Source: Bacillota bacterium
GTDB taxonomy: Bacteria; Bacillota; Ch66
Direction: 5' to 3'
Assembly (NCBI GenBank): GCA_013178045.1
Contig: JABLXP010000022.1
Span: 1 to 51,408 of the forward strand
Length of the DNA: 51,408 nucleotides
This document shows positions 17,217-25,636 of this stretch, piece after piece (within the stretch, counting starts at the first letter, position 1; every line of letters starts with the position of its first letter). The position numbers and the translations under genes are program-made. Below the pieces are notes generated by a model, which saw only the letters and a list, made by a program, of their open reading frames with translations, ran no database searches and was not told where the DNA came from.

Positions 17217-18074
17217 TTAGTGCTTCGAGTAATCGTAGAAACCTCGGCCGCTCTTCATGCCCAGGTGTCCAGCCCTGACTTTTTGTTGCAGGAGTGGGTG
17301 CGGGTGGTAGCGTTCCAATCCGTATTCCTTAAACAAGCTCTGTGAGACCTGCAGGGCGATGTCAAGACCGAACATATCGGCTAGCTGCATTGGTCCCATC
17401 GGCAGCCCAGCCCCCAGCTTCATGGCTGTATCAATATCTTCCACGGTGGCCAGCTTTTCTCCCAGGATGGCCACTGCTTCGTTCATCATGGCCGTTAAAA
17501 TTCGATTTACCACATAACCCGGTGCTTCTTTAACCTTTATGGGATTTTTACCGAGTTTTTGCGCCAGGGTGCAAATTGCTTTAACCGTTTCTTCAGAAGT
17601 TTTCATCGCGGGAACTACTTCGACCAGTTTAGTTATCTGTGGGGGGTTAAAAAAGTGCATGCCGATTACCTGCTCTGGTCGTTCCGTGACGGCGGCCAGT
17701 TCGGTGATGGATAGAGAAGAGGTGTTACTGGCGAAGATCGCTGATGGGCGACAGATGGCATCCAGTTCGGTGTAGACTTTTTTCTTGACTTCCATAACTT
17801 CAACAATGGTTTCGATAATGATATTGCAGTCGGCTACTTCATTCAGGTTGGTTGTTCCTTTAATGTGACCGAGGACAAAGTCTTTAGTTGTTTCGGGCGC
17901 CTGGCCTTTCTCAATTACTTTTTGAATAATGGTGGCGATGCGTCCAATGGTTTTATCTACGATGGCCTGATCAATATCGACCAGAACGACCTGGAAACCT
18001 GCTTGCGCGCAAATTTGGGTGATTCCCAAACCCATTGTACCTGCCCCTAGAATTCCAATTGTTTTGATTTCCAC
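17217..18074 (-). CDS. 3-hydroxyacyl-CoA (3-hydroxybutyryl-CoA) dehydrogenase
   Basis: A 285-residue NAD-dependent dehydrogenase that interconverts acetoacetyl-CoA and 3-hydroxybutyryl-CoA. The Rossmann motif is GILGAGTMGLG; the catalytic histidine is in GMHFFNPPQITKLVEVV, and APGYVVNRILTAMMNEA begins the C-terminal dimer domain. Length is typical of clostridial Hbd (about 282). The GTG start has AGGAGG 8 bases upstream. It is a single gene converging on pyk, with no thiolase or crotonase nearby. Confidence 0.93.
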   Translation of the reverse strand: MEIKTIGILGAGTMGLGITQICAQAGFQVVLVDIDQAIVDKTIGRIATIIQKVIEKGQAPETTKDFVLGHIKGTTNLNEVADCNIIIETIVEVMEVKKKVYTELDAICRPSAIFASNTSSLSITELAAVTERPEQVIGMHFFNPPQITKLVEVVPAMKTSEETVKAICTLAQKLGKNPIKVKEAPGYVVNRILTAMMNEAVAILGEKLATVEDIDTAMKLGAGLPMGPMQLADMFGLDIALQVSQSLFKEYGLERYHPHPLLQQKVRAGHLGMKSGRGFYDYSKH

Positions 18075-18250
18075 CAGTAATTTACCTCCTTTAGGGGTAT
18101 ATTAAAGTCTTTGCGACGTAAAAGCTAACAAACTTCAAGCGGAAGAAGGATTATTCTAGATCACGGCGAATAATCTTTTTCATAGTGCGTTTCTCCATTT
18201 ATCTGTATAACTGGTAAGAATAGTATACCAGAATTCGGTCCAGTTAGCCA

Positions 18251-18266
18251 ATCTTTCGCGAAAGAT
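18251..18266. promoter_or_regulatory. Perfect 16-bp palindrome upstream of a small membrane gene
   Basis: ATCTTTCGCGAAAGAT is a perfect palindrome 52 bases before the gene at 18318. A second dyad, CTGGTA / TACCAG, lies at about 18209-18231. The 243-base gap between the dehydrogenase gene (minus) and the small membrane gene (plus) must hold both promoters. A regulator binding site is likely but its protein is unknown. Confidence 0.5.
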
Positions 18267-18317
18267 CATGTAAATGTATATAATTAGTTGATTTTTTTTA
18301 AGTGAGGAGGTGAGAAA

Positions 18318-18566
18318 ATGTATGCACTGATTGAAATTCTTGCCGTATTTGTGGCGATTTATATTTTTCTGAAGTTCTGTGGGGTTTGCCAGAAGTTCGC
18401 TCTGGGTGCAGGCGCGAAGAAAGCCATCTACATCATTACCGCGGTTGGACTAATTGTGGCTAACTATCTTTATAACCATTCTCAGCTTCAGGCGATTACC
18501 CTGGGCTTTGTAATATTAATCCTCTTAACCATTGCTTTAATGTCGGAAACTAAGCCGAGTCATTAA
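18318..18566 (+). CDS. Small hypothetical membrane protein
   Basis: An 82-residue protein with three predicted hydrophobic segments (residues 3-20, 36-53, 57-75) and the short loop KFCGVCQKF, which contains a CxxC. GAGGAGGTGAG precedes the ATG. It has its own terminator at 18612-18635. I do not recognise the family and infer only membrane location. Confidence 0.75.
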   Translation: MYALIEILAVFVAIYIFLKFCGVCQKFALGAGAKKAIYIITAVGLIVANYLYNHSQLQAITLGFVILILLTIALMSETKPSH

Positions 18567-18573
18567 TGACCTG

Positions 18574-18909
18574 TCAATTATTATAATTATTATTATTATT
18601 ATGAATGTTGGGCGGCACCTCAATGCCGCTTTTTTCATTGTGTAATAAAATGAATGGCCGGGGAAAGTGTTTGAGCACGTTCATCATTTCCGGATAGGTA
18701 TCCGGGGTGGTATGAATATTCACCAACCCTTCCTTTGGATTGATTTGGGTCAAAAAGCCCAGATGGGTATGGCTGTCAATTACCTTTTGCAAATAATTGA
18801 TATCCCCAGGGTTAAGACGTAGTCGGATCAAGCGGTGTTCCGTCTCAGTTGCTGGTTCAATTTGGCTAATTTTCTGGTTTCCTTTGTAAGCTTTGGCCAT
18901 TTTTGACAC
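18574..18909 (-). CDS. DUF4911 domain-containing protein with poly-Asn tail
   Basis: A 111-residue protein with the DUF4911 pattern (RLIRLRLNPGDINYLQKVID, LGFLTQINPKEGLVNIHTTPD). The family is small and uncharacterised. The C-terminus ends in a run of Asn codons (HNNNNNYNN) encoded by an ATT/AAT trinucleotide repeat at 18577-18602. The 3' third of the gene also contains, in antisense, the terminator of the gene at 18318. The end of the gene may therefore vary in length between strains. Confidence 0.7.
   Translation of the reverse strand: MSKMAKAYKGNQKISQIEPATETEHRLIRLRLNPGDINYLQKVIDSHTHLGFLTQINPKEGLVNIHTTPDTYPEMMNVLKHFPRPFILLHNEKSGIEVPPNIHNNNNNYNN
18612..18635 (+). terminator. Plus-strand terminator inside the DUF4911 gene
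   Basis: Stem GCGGCA (18612-18617) / TGCCGC (18624-18629) with a CCTCAA loop, then TTTTTT (18630-18635). It terminates the small membrane gene at 18318 and lies within the antisense coding region of the DUF4911 gene. Confidence 0.75.
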
Positions 18910-19069
18910 CTGTTCAAAACGCGACCCGATGCTAATTCACTATCAATATTATATCTAATAAGCAAGAAAAAAAAGACTTTGAAAATTTTTCAAAAAGACA
19001 GCGAAAAAATAATGGTTAATGGAACATTATGACTGGCTGCTACGTCTATCAAACAAAAGGGGGAGACTG

Positions 19070-20137
19070 ATGATTTGTCAGGAAATCCGTGAACTGTTAT
19101 CTCCCTATCTAGACAATGTGTTGAGTTCGGAAGAAAAGGCAGCGGTGGATTTTCATTTGGCAAGATGTCTGGTTTGTCGGCAGGAACTGCACTCATTGCA
19201 GGAAGTAAGCCAACTCGTGCAGGGTCTTGAGGAGATAGAGCCACCGGAGGATTTCCGATTCCATTTACATCAAAGGTTAGTTGAACTGCAAGCCCAGAAG
19301 CAGGTAGGCGGTAAATTCAGGTGGTTTAACCGTTACCAGCGGGTCGGTTGGTTGTCGGCTGCGGTCGCGGCCGCCTGTCTGGTGATTGGGTTATCCTGGG
19401 GAGGCCTCTTTGCTGATTCGACTAACCGAGAGAAGGTCGCTTTTGATCCCTATGCCCAGACTGGCCAAAACCTTGCTAGCAGCGATAGCGAAGCGACTAA
19501 CCAGGGAACAATTGTCGACCAGGGAGTTGCTAAACCTGAGCCAGGAGATGTTAATCAAACCGGAGTTAAGCCTGCCGACGGCAGGAATAATGAGCAAGGT
19601 AATACCAATGGCTTAACAACAGAGGTAAATCCTCTGCCGCCGAAACCTTCACTGCAGGGAACAAATCTTGATGGCTGGTCGGAGACCCGGATTATCAAAG
19701 AAGCGGTGATCAAGGTGCAGCCTGCGAATGAAGCGGCCATCGCTCAGCAGCTTCAGAAACTGGCAGTTAGCTGTAATGGTGATATAAGCGGGCCGAATAA
19801 AAACGACGGTAATGAGCCATGGGCAATTTTCAGAGTACCGCAAAAGCGTTTCGAACAGGTGATGTCTTCACTTAGCCAGTTGGGGAAGATAGTTGATTCT
19901 AAGGTTACCGAAACTAATGTCACCAACGATTATGATTCTACATATAGCCGACTGGAAAAACTGAAGCTGGAAGAGTGGAAGCTGCTGCAAAATTCCAATT
20001 TGGCGAATAACCCTCAACTCCAAAGCGAATTGACCAGAGTACAGGGGGACATTAAGAACACAGAAAATCATTTAGAATACCTGGATCGAGCCAGTAGTTT
20101 TGTTACCATCAAGATTTATTTAACTGTAAGTAATTAG
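19070..20137 (+). CDS. Anti-sigma-like zinc finger protein with DUF4349 domain
   Basis: A 355-residue membrane protein. Residues 1-60 form a zf-HC2 anti-sigma fold: Cys3 and HLARCLVC (H-x3-C-x2-C). A transmembrane segment lies at about residues 98-117, then a low-complexity Q/N/G-rich linker, then a C-terminal DUF4349-type coiled-coil domain (SRLEKLKLEEWKLL, NHLEYLDRASSFVTIKI). It could hold an ECF sigma factor at the membrane. No sigma gene is adjacent; the nearest is 13 kb away at 32645. ATG 19070 has GGGGGAGA 5-10 bases upstream. Confidence 0.8.
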   Translation: MICQEIRELLSPYLDNVLSSEEKAAVDFHLARCLVCRQELHSLQEVSQLVQGLEEIEPPEDFRFHLHQRLVELQAQKQVGGKFRWFNRYQRVGWLSAAVAAACLVIGLSWGGLFADSTNREKVAFDPYAQTGQNLASSDSEATNQGTIVDQGVAKPEPGDVNQTGVKPADGRNNEQGNTNGLTTEVNPLPPKPSLQGTNLDGWSETRIIKEAVIKVQPANEAAIAQQLQKLAVSCNGDISGPNKNDGNEPWAIFRVPQKRFEQVMSSLSQLGKIVDSKVTETNVTNDYDSTYSRLEKLKLEEWKLLQNSNLANNPQLQSELTRVQGDIKNTENHLEYLDRASSFVTIKIYLTVSN

Positions 20138-20148
20138 TAAGAAAAAAA

Positions 20149-20185
20149 CCTCCAGGAGTGAAACCGCCCCTGGAGCTTATTTTTT
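20149..20185. terminator. Terminator after the DUF4349 gene
   Basis: Stem CTCCAGG (20150-20156) / CCTGGAG (20169-20175) is followed by CTTATTTTTT; an A-run precedes it, so it could work on both strands. Confidence 0.75.
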
Positions 20186-20271
20186 GAAACAGAATGGGTT
20201 TTAGTCCCACAAATGTGAAAAAAATCTCTTTTGACAAACACTATACAAATATAGAAGTATTTGTCTATTTG

Positions 20272-20367
20272 TGTTATAATACACTTGTACTGAACTTCAC
20301 AGTACAGGGGTACCATACCAACTTCCTATTCATGTCTACCTGCTGATCAGGCAGGGGACTTTTTTTT
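20272..20367 (+). ncRNA. Candidate small RNA or leader RNA of about 80-90 nt
   Basis: An extended -10 promoter TGTTATAAT (20272-20280) is followed by a 7-bp hairpin TGTACTG (20286-20292) / CAGTACA (20300-20306), a 32-base linker, and a terminator hairpin CCTGC (20339-20343) / GCAGG (20351-20355) with GTC/GAC flanks and eight T (20360-20367). Upstream is a dyad ACAAATA-TAGAAG-TATTTGT (about 20245-20264) and TTGACA at 20231. No ORF of useful size fits inside. It lies 150 bases before the DUF47 gene and could be an independent sRNA or an attenuated leader. It matches no riboswitch class I know. The rest of 20186-20519 shows no other feature. Confidence 0.5.
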
Positions 20368-20519
20368 GTGCATGAAGCATTTGTTGGGTTGATTTTTGTC
20401 AAAGTTGGCAGGAATTTTCTCTCAGAGGGAGTATTAACATTTGGTAATGATAACTGCCAGGTAACCATCGTATATTAATTTATTGAAGTAATTTCTTGAG
20501 TAAGGAGGACAACGGGAAT

Positions 20520-21152
20520 ATGCCCATGCTATTCAACCAGAAGGAAGGAGACTCGATTTTTTGGTTTTTTAACGAGAGCTTGAAGAATGTGGAAAAGGGA
20601 ATTGACATTCTAGTCGATGTCGTGGAAACTCGGAAGTCTTTGGATGAGCGATTAGCTGAACTGGTTGCCCTGGAGGCTCAAGGAGATGACCTGACCGCCT
20701 TACTCAAGTTGAAATTGAAACACAAGTATTTTCAGCCTTTTGACATTCATGACATCTTCTACCTGGCTGAAATCGTGGACGGTACGTTGGATTTCGTCAC
20801 GGGTATTATTGAACGGATAATACTCTACGGAATTGAGAAGTTCCCGGATTGTGTTAGAACCATGGTGGAGATCCTGCGGGAAAGTGTCAAAGAGTTACGG
20901 GTTATTATTTCTTTACTAGACAGGCTGGAGCAAAACCGGCAGGAAATTGCGGCCCACTGTCGGATGGTCTTGAACCTGGAGAACAAGTGTGACTCTATTT
21001 ATTCCCAGGCGATGGCTAACCTGTTTGAGCAGGTTGCTAACCCGATTTCCGTCATTAAGTATAAGGAACTTTACGAACGTTTAGAAGCGGCAGTGGACCA
21101 TTGTGCCGAAATCTGTAACCAGGTGAGTAATCTAAGTGTGAAATATTTTTAA
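20520..21152 (+). CDS. DUF47 / YkaA-family PhoU-like protein
   Basis: A 210-residue all-helical protein of the DUF47 (PhoU-like, YkaA) family (KNVEKGIDILVDVVE, DIHDIFYLAEIVDGTLDFVTGI, LENKCDSIYSQAM). Members usually sit beside a PiT phosphate transporter and affect its activity. No pit gene is in the window, so it is an orphan here. AAGGAGG lies about 12 bases before ATG 20520; a TTG at 20496 is in frame but overlaps that ribosome site. Confidence 0.85.
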   Translation: MPMLFNQKEGDSIFWFFNESLKNVEKGIDILVDVVETRKSLDERLAELVALEAQGDDLTALLKLKLKHKYFQPFDIHDIFYLAEIVDGTLDFVTGIIERIILYGIEKFPDCVRTMVEILRESVKELRVIISLLDRLEQNRQEIAAHCRMVLNLENKCDSIYSQAMANLFEQVANPISVIKYKELYERLEAAVDHCAEICNQVSNLSVKYF

Positions 21153-21182
21153 AACGGAGTCTCCGACTGACTTCGTTTTTTA
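21153..21182 (+). terminator. Terminator after the DUF47 gene
   Basis: A 9-bp stem AACGGAGTC (21153-21161) / GACTTCGTT (21169-21177) with one G-U pair and a TCCGACT loop, followed by a T-run, directly after the TAA. Confidence 0.8.
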
Positions 21183-21245
21183 TTAAGAACTATAAGAACA
21201 GTGGATTATTTTGTTCAATGAATAGTGAAAGGGTGACTACAGCGG

Positions 21246-22034
21246 ATGGCCAAGCTGTGCATTTTTTGTCAACTGTCGCCGGCGCAAATCATGGCGGCTA
21301 ATGAGCTGGCGGTCGCTACGGCTGACCGCTACCCTGTCAGTCCCGGGCACACCTTGATTATTCCGCGGCGGCATTTTCCTGACCTCAGTGAGGCGACGAC
21401 CGACGAACTGATAGCGATGTTCACTTTATTGCAAACCGTCCGGAACATATTGATCGACCAGTATAAACCTGATGGATTTAACTTCGGAATCAACGGGGGT
21501 AGAGCGGCTGGGCAGACGGTGATGCATCTGCACCTGCACGTGATTCCCCGGAAATTCGGGGATGTCCCCAATCCCCGGGGTGGAATCCGTAACATCATGC
21601 CGAATTTAACCCCCTACCCCGTTGAGTTTATCAATCAAGGTCAGCCCTGGGAGGCGTTTCTGGACCATATCCGACCCACGTTCCTCCAGCCTATGTTTCG
21701 TCTCCTGGATCAGCATTTATTAGGACTGGGAATTGACGTGAAACGGCGGATTGACCCCGGCAAAATAGTTTACTTCGCGGATAGTAGGGCTTTTGCGGCG
21801 ATTATTCCTGAAGCAGATGGTTTAAAGATCGGGTGGTTAATACCGGACGCCATACCAGGTGTAGCGGGCGACAAAATGACTGTTGGCTGGGAATGGGGTC
21901 ACCTGACGAATAGCTCAAGCGTTCAAGACCTACTGGATCTTATCGAGAGTTTCAGGCAGGCCAGACACCTGGCCCTGACTAGGCCAGCGCATACTGGTGG
22001 GATGATTACCAGGTTTGATCCGTTCCCTGATTAA
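21246..22034 (+). CDS. HIT-family hydrolase with extra C-terminal domain
   Basis: A 262-residue protein. Residues 1-115 form a HIT domain: CIFC metal pair at Cys5 and Cys8, SPGHTLIIPRRH, and the histidine triad HLHLHVIP near residues 96-103. HIT proteins hydrolyse nucleotide phosphoramidates or dinucleoside polyphosphates. Residues about 140-262 form a second domain I do not recognise (GKIVYFADSRAFAAIIPEAD, KMTVGWEWGHLTN). Ordinary bacterial HIT proteins are about 115-140 residues, so this is a fusion. The ATG has AAAGGGTG 10-15 bases upstream. Confidence 0.85.
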   Translation: MAKLCIFCQLSPAQIMAANELAVATADRYPVSPGHTLIIPRRHFPDLSEATTDELIAMFTLLQTVRNILIDQYKPDGFNFGINGGRAAGQTVMHLHLHVIPRKFGDVPNPRGGIRNIMPNLTPYPVEFINQGQPWEAFLDHIRPTFLQPMFRLLDQHLLGLGIDVKRRIDPGKIVYFADSRAFAAIIPEADGLKIGWLIPDAIPGVAGDKMTVGWEWGHLTNSSSVQDLLDLIESFRQARHLALTRPAHTGGMITRFDPFPD

Positions 22035-22070
22035 CCAATATTAGAAGAGTAGGAAGAAAGGATAACATTT

Positions 22071-23831
22071 ATGCGGGTACTGCTCACTACGCTGAACGCT
22101 AAATTTATTCATTCCTGTTTGGCGATCAGATACCTGGCCAGATACTGCCAGTCTCCTGATTGGGAAATAATGCTGGCCGAGTACACCATCAATGATCCGA
22201 TCCTGACCATCCTGGGTGATCTCTACCGTTATCAAGCGGATGTGATCGGATTTTCTTGCTATATCTGGAATATCAGCCAAACCCTCGAACTGACCCGGCT
22301 CCTAAAAAAGATTGTTCCAGCAACGTGCGTAATACTGGGTGGACCAGAGGTGTCGTATGAGCCTGCAGAAATCCTTATCGCTAACCCTGATGTAGATATT
22401 ATTGTGCGGGGGGAAGGCGAAGAAACCTTACGTGAGTTGTTGGAAACCATTCATCGCGGGGGAAGCTTGAAGGAGGTTAAGGGATTAGCTTACCGGGACG
22501 AGGAGGGACCTAAGCTCACGCCAGAGCGTCCTTTGATTAAGGACCTTGATCAGATCCCCTTTCCGTACACGGGGGAATTATTAGACTTGAAAAACCGGGT
22601 GGTTTACTACGAAAGTACTCGAGGCTGCCCGTTTTCCTGTCAATACTGCCTTTCTTCCACCATTGCCGGGGTCAGATTTTTTTCTCTCCCCCGGGTGCTG
22701 AGGGACCTGGCTTATTTAATCGAACGGGGCGTCAAGCAGGTTAATTTTGTTGACCGGACGTTCAATTGCCGTAAAGAACACTACTGGCCCATTTTAAAGT
22801 TTCTGGCTGAGTATGGTGGTTCAACAGAATTTCATTTTGAGATCGCGGCTGACCTCTTCGACAGCGAGGTGCTTGACTGGCTGGCCCGGGTACCGACTGG
22901 TCGGTTTCGCTTTGAAATAGGGGTCCAGTCCACCCACCCGCCAACCCTGAAGGCGATTCAACGGAAAATGGACTTTTCCCGGCTGGCCAGGGCGGTCCAA
23001 CAGATCCGCTGTCAAGGCCGGATTTATCAGCATCTGGACCTCATCGTGGGGCTGCCGGAGGAGAACTGGGAAGCTTTGAAGCGTTCTTTTAACGACGTCT
23101 ATGCCTTGCGGCCTGACATGTTGCAGATTGGCTTTTTAAAACTTCTTAAGGGTTCAGGGTTGCGGCGAACTGCGAAACAGTATGGGTATGTTTTTATGGA
23201 CCAGCCACCGTATGAAGTTTTGGCCAACCGTTGGTTAAGTTATACCGAGATCAGGCAGCTGAAGATCCTGGAAGACGTTTTCGAACGGTATTACAATTCA
23301 CACCGGTTCATCTATTCCCTGGAGTTTGCCTTAGCCCGTTACCCGGCTGGACCTTTTGACTGGTACGCCCGGTTGGCCGAATTTTGGGAAGCGCATGGTT
23401 GGCATTTGCAGGCTCATAACCCAACCAGTCTGGGAGAAAAACTTGATGGTTTCTATCGAGCTTTAGGTCTGCCTGATTATCAGGTGTTTTGCGAGGTGTT
23501 AAAACTGGATTATCTCTGTCAGGTTGGAATAGGCTCCGTTCCGGAGTTCTTAAATCGAGAAAATGGGGCTGGCTTCAGAGAAAAACGCGCCCGGTTTTTT
23601 GGTGAGTACGAGATGAAAGAGAAGTATTTTCCAGAATTTGCGGCGCTGACGGCCAGGGAGTTGAGCAAAGTGCTGCATCTGGAGATTTTCAACTGTGACG
23701 TGGTGACCTTAGCCAGTGCGCCGGCCAGACAGGTGGCTTATCCGGAACCTACCGTAGTTCTCTTTAAGAAGACCTCGGCTGGCGTAAAGTTTGTCCAAGT
23801 CGAGCATGAAGATTTCTTCACTGTTGATTGA
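22071..23831 (+). CDS. B12-binding radical SAM protein with DUF4080 C-terminus
   Basis: A 586-residue protein. An N-terminal cobalamin-binding domain (residues 1-150, GGPEVSYEP, RGEGEETL) is followed by a radical SAM core with Cys186, Cys190 and Cys193 (RGCPFSCQYC), which binds [4Fe-4S] and S-adenosylmethionine. The C-terminal 200 residues match the DUF4080 type. Such class B radical SAM enzymes often methylate unreactive carbons, but this subgroup has no known substrate. GGAAGAAAGGA precedes the ATG. Confidence 0.9.
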   Translation: MRVLLTTLNAKFIHSCLAIRYLARYCQSPDWEIMLAEYTINDPILTILGDLYRYQADVIGFSCYIWNISQTLELTRLLKKIVPATCVILGGPEVSYEPAEILIANPDVDIIVRGEGEETLRELLETIHRGGSLKEVKGLAYRDEEGPKLTPERPLIKDLDQIPFPYTGELLDLKNRVVYYESTRGCPFSCQYCLSSTIAGVRFFSLPRVLRDLAYLIERGVKQVNFVDRTFNCRKEHYWPILKFLAEYGGSTEFHFEIAADLFDSEVLDWLARVPTGRFRFEIGVQSTHPPTLKAIQRKMDFSRLARAVQQIRCQGRIYQHLDLIVGLPEENWEALKRSFNDVYALRPDMLQIGFLKLLKGSGLRRTAKQYGYVFMDQPPYEVLANRWLSYTEIRQLKILEDVFERYYNSHRFIYSLEFALARYPAGPFDWYARLAEFWEAHGWHLQAHNPTSLGEKLDGFYRALGLPDYQVFCEVLKLDYLCQVGIGSVPEFLNRENGAGFREKRARFFGEYEMKEKYFPEFAALTARELSKVLHLEIFNCDVVTLASAPARQVAYPEPTVVLFKKTSAGVKFVQVEHEDFFTVD

Positions 23832-23899
23832 AGTTGTCCAGATCTTGGTTTATATTAGATTCAGTTAGGAAATGAAAAAAGGGTAAGGGGTAGAGTAGG

Positions 23900-24847
23900 G
23901 TGAAGATACTGGTCTTCGGTCTTGGCGCGTTAGGTACGGTTTATTCTTGTCTGTTGAAAGAGGCTGGACACCAGGTGGTTGGCCTGGATCGCGAACCGGT
24001 GGTTGAAACCATCCGGCAAGATGGGGTCAGAATAACAGGGATCTGGGGTGATCACGTTAGTCAGTTAGATGACCTGGTCTCGGATGTTCAACAGATTCAA
24101 AGCCGGGATTTTGACTTGATTATTTTAACAGTTAAGTCATTTGATACCGCGGCGGTGGCCGGTCAGATTACTCAAATAATGGCGGCCAATACATACGTTT
24201 TGCTGGCGCAAAACGGTTACGGAAACTTTGAAGCAGCGGCCCAATATATCCCACAGGAAAAGTTGGTTTTGGGTCGAGTGATTTTCGGAGCAGAAACACT
24301 GGCGCCGGGGTTTTCCAAAGTGACGGTCATCGCTGACGATGTGGTGTTGGGCTCACCTCAGAACGTGATCGATATGGAGGTCCTGGAGAACTTTGCCCAG
24401 ACGATGAGCAAGGCCGGCATCCCCACCCGGGCTTCCGAACAGGTCATGAAATATGTTTGGGGCAAAATCATCTATAATTCGGCCTTGAATTCTCTGGGAG
24501 CAATTTTAGAAGTAAACTATGGTAAACTGGCCGAGGTTGAGCACTCCAGGCTCCTGATGGACAACGTGATTCGGGAGATATTTGCTCTTTTGGCAGCGAT
24601 GAAACAGGAGACCTTATGGTCTGATGCCGAAGCTTACCTGCGGGATTTTTACGAAAAACTGGTTCCCGCTACTGCTTCCCATCATGCGTCGATGCTGCAG
24701 GATATCCAGCGGGGCCGAAAGACTGAAATCGACGCTTTGAACGGAGCGGTGGTGGTACTTGGTAAAAAATACGGCGTAAGCACACCAGTTAATGAGGTGA
24801 TTACTACACTGGTGAAGACCAAAGAACAATTGATTAATCAATTTTGA
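23900..24847 (+). CDS. 2-dehydropantoate 2-reductase family (ApbA/PanE) protein
   Basis: A 315-residue NADP-dependent reductase. Rossmann motif VFGLGALGTVYS at the N-terminus, LAQNGYGN, then KYVWGKIIYNSALNSLGAI (the conserved Lys and the C-terminal helical domain) and SMLQDIQRGRKTEIDALNGAVV. It could reduce ketopantoate in CoA synthesis, but family members act on other 2-oxo acids too and no other pan gene is near. Start GTG 23900. Confidence 0.85.
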   Translation: MKILVFGLGALGTVYSCLLKEAGHQVVGLDREPVVETIRQDGVRITGIWGDHVSQLDDLVSDVQQIQSRDFDLIILTVKSFDTAAVAGQITQIMAANTYVLLAQNGYGNFEAAAQYIPQEKLVLGRVIFGAETLAPGFSKVTVIADDVVLGSPQNVIDMEVLENFAQTMSKAGIPTRASEQVMKYVWGKIIYNSALNSLGAILEVNYGKLAEVEHSRLLMDNVIREIFALLAAMKQETLWSDAEAYLRDFYEKLVPATASHHASMLQDIQRGRKTEIDALNGAVVVLGKKYGVSTPVNEVITTLVKTKEQLINQF

Positions 24848-24888
24848 TGGAGAATAGAAGACGCAGGATAGGTTGCGCGTGTTGAATC

Positions 24889-24926
24889 AAACCGACTTCA
24901 CTGATTGCGGGTGGCGTCGGTTTTTT
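24889..24926 (+). terminator. Terminator after the PanE-like gene
   Basis: Stem AAACCGAC (24889-24896) / GTCGGTTT (24916-24923) with T-run to 24926. Confidence 0.75.
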
Positions 24927-25126
24927 ATTTCGAACAGGTAAGTATAATTGTTCTTTAATTTTACTTTCCGTTGTGAGTAACAACTATTTTGCTTTTGTAG
25001 AATATTTTCAGTATATAGCTGTATAAGCCAGAAAAATCTTTTGAACGCGGACAGAAATCGACCTGTTCTTCAATAGAGATATGCTATAATGTTCACATGC
25101 AATATTTTCCACCAGGAGGGTCCTGC

Positions 25127-25570
25127 ATGAAAGCGAGTGAATTTTTGCGCGTAATTCCGACAGAACTACAACCGAGCGCGCTCAAAGTCTTTGATCCAGT
25201 TCCATCCATGCGTGGTGTTTTAATCTCTCATCCATTAAGCGATCAGGTATACCGATATCGGGTTTTTACTGTTCAGCGCTTGTCTCAATATTTTGAGGGT
25301 TCAATTAACTTTGAGACGATCATCTGTGCTGAAGCGACGCTACAGCAGGAGATTGCGGAAAGCGTCCAGGCAGTCGAATTGAAAACTCCGATCGACGCGG
25401 AAGATTTCCGCCGGCTTACGTACTACCATAAAAACAGTACTCTCTTCTTTGAGGAATTCAAGCGGTTTGTTCTGACACAACAAGGACAGGTTAGATTTAC
25501 TTCCCATCAGTTGGTTTTGGCTGAGCAATCAAAAAGTCTTCCTCCGTTAATAGATTCCCGGTCCGCGTAA
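25127..25570 (+). CDS. Hypothetical protein
   Basis: A 147-residue soluble protein with no motif I recognise; it contains the segments ISHPLSDQVYRYRVFTVQRL and RRLTYYHKNSTLFFEEF. A strong GGAGGG lies 7 bases before ATG 25127, and TATAAT occurs at 25083-25090, so it looks expressed. An earlier in-frame ATG at 25097 lies in the ribosome-site region and is unlikely. Confidence 0.65.
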   Translation: MKASEFLRVIPTELQPSALKVFDPVPSMRGVLISHPLSDQVYRYRVFTVQRLSQYFEGSINFETIICAEATLQQEIAESVQAVELKTPIDAEDFRRLTYYHKNSTLFFEEFKRFVLTQQGQVRFTSHQLVLAEQSKSLPPLIDSRSA

Positions 25571-25583
25571 ATAAATAAAGAAT

Positions 25584-25608
25584 AAACCCGAGGAGTGTTC
25601 CCGGGTTT
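25584..25608. terminator. Terminator between convergent genes
   Basis: Stem AAACCCG (25584-25590) / CGGGTTT (25602-25608) with T-rich sequence on the minus strand (TTATTCTTTATTTATTT) and TTTCG on the plus strand. It separates the 25127 gene from the convergent transporter. Confidence 0.6.
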
Positions 25609-25636
25609 CGACTGCATTAGAGATAATATATATTTA

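Noticed and set aside
17164-17220. 18-codon leader peptide with RBS in a hairpin between pyk and the dehydrogenase gene
   Set aside because: The same 10-bp stem has a T-run on the minus strand and serves as terminator of the convergent gene; the plus-strand RBS-like arm is explained by the stem.
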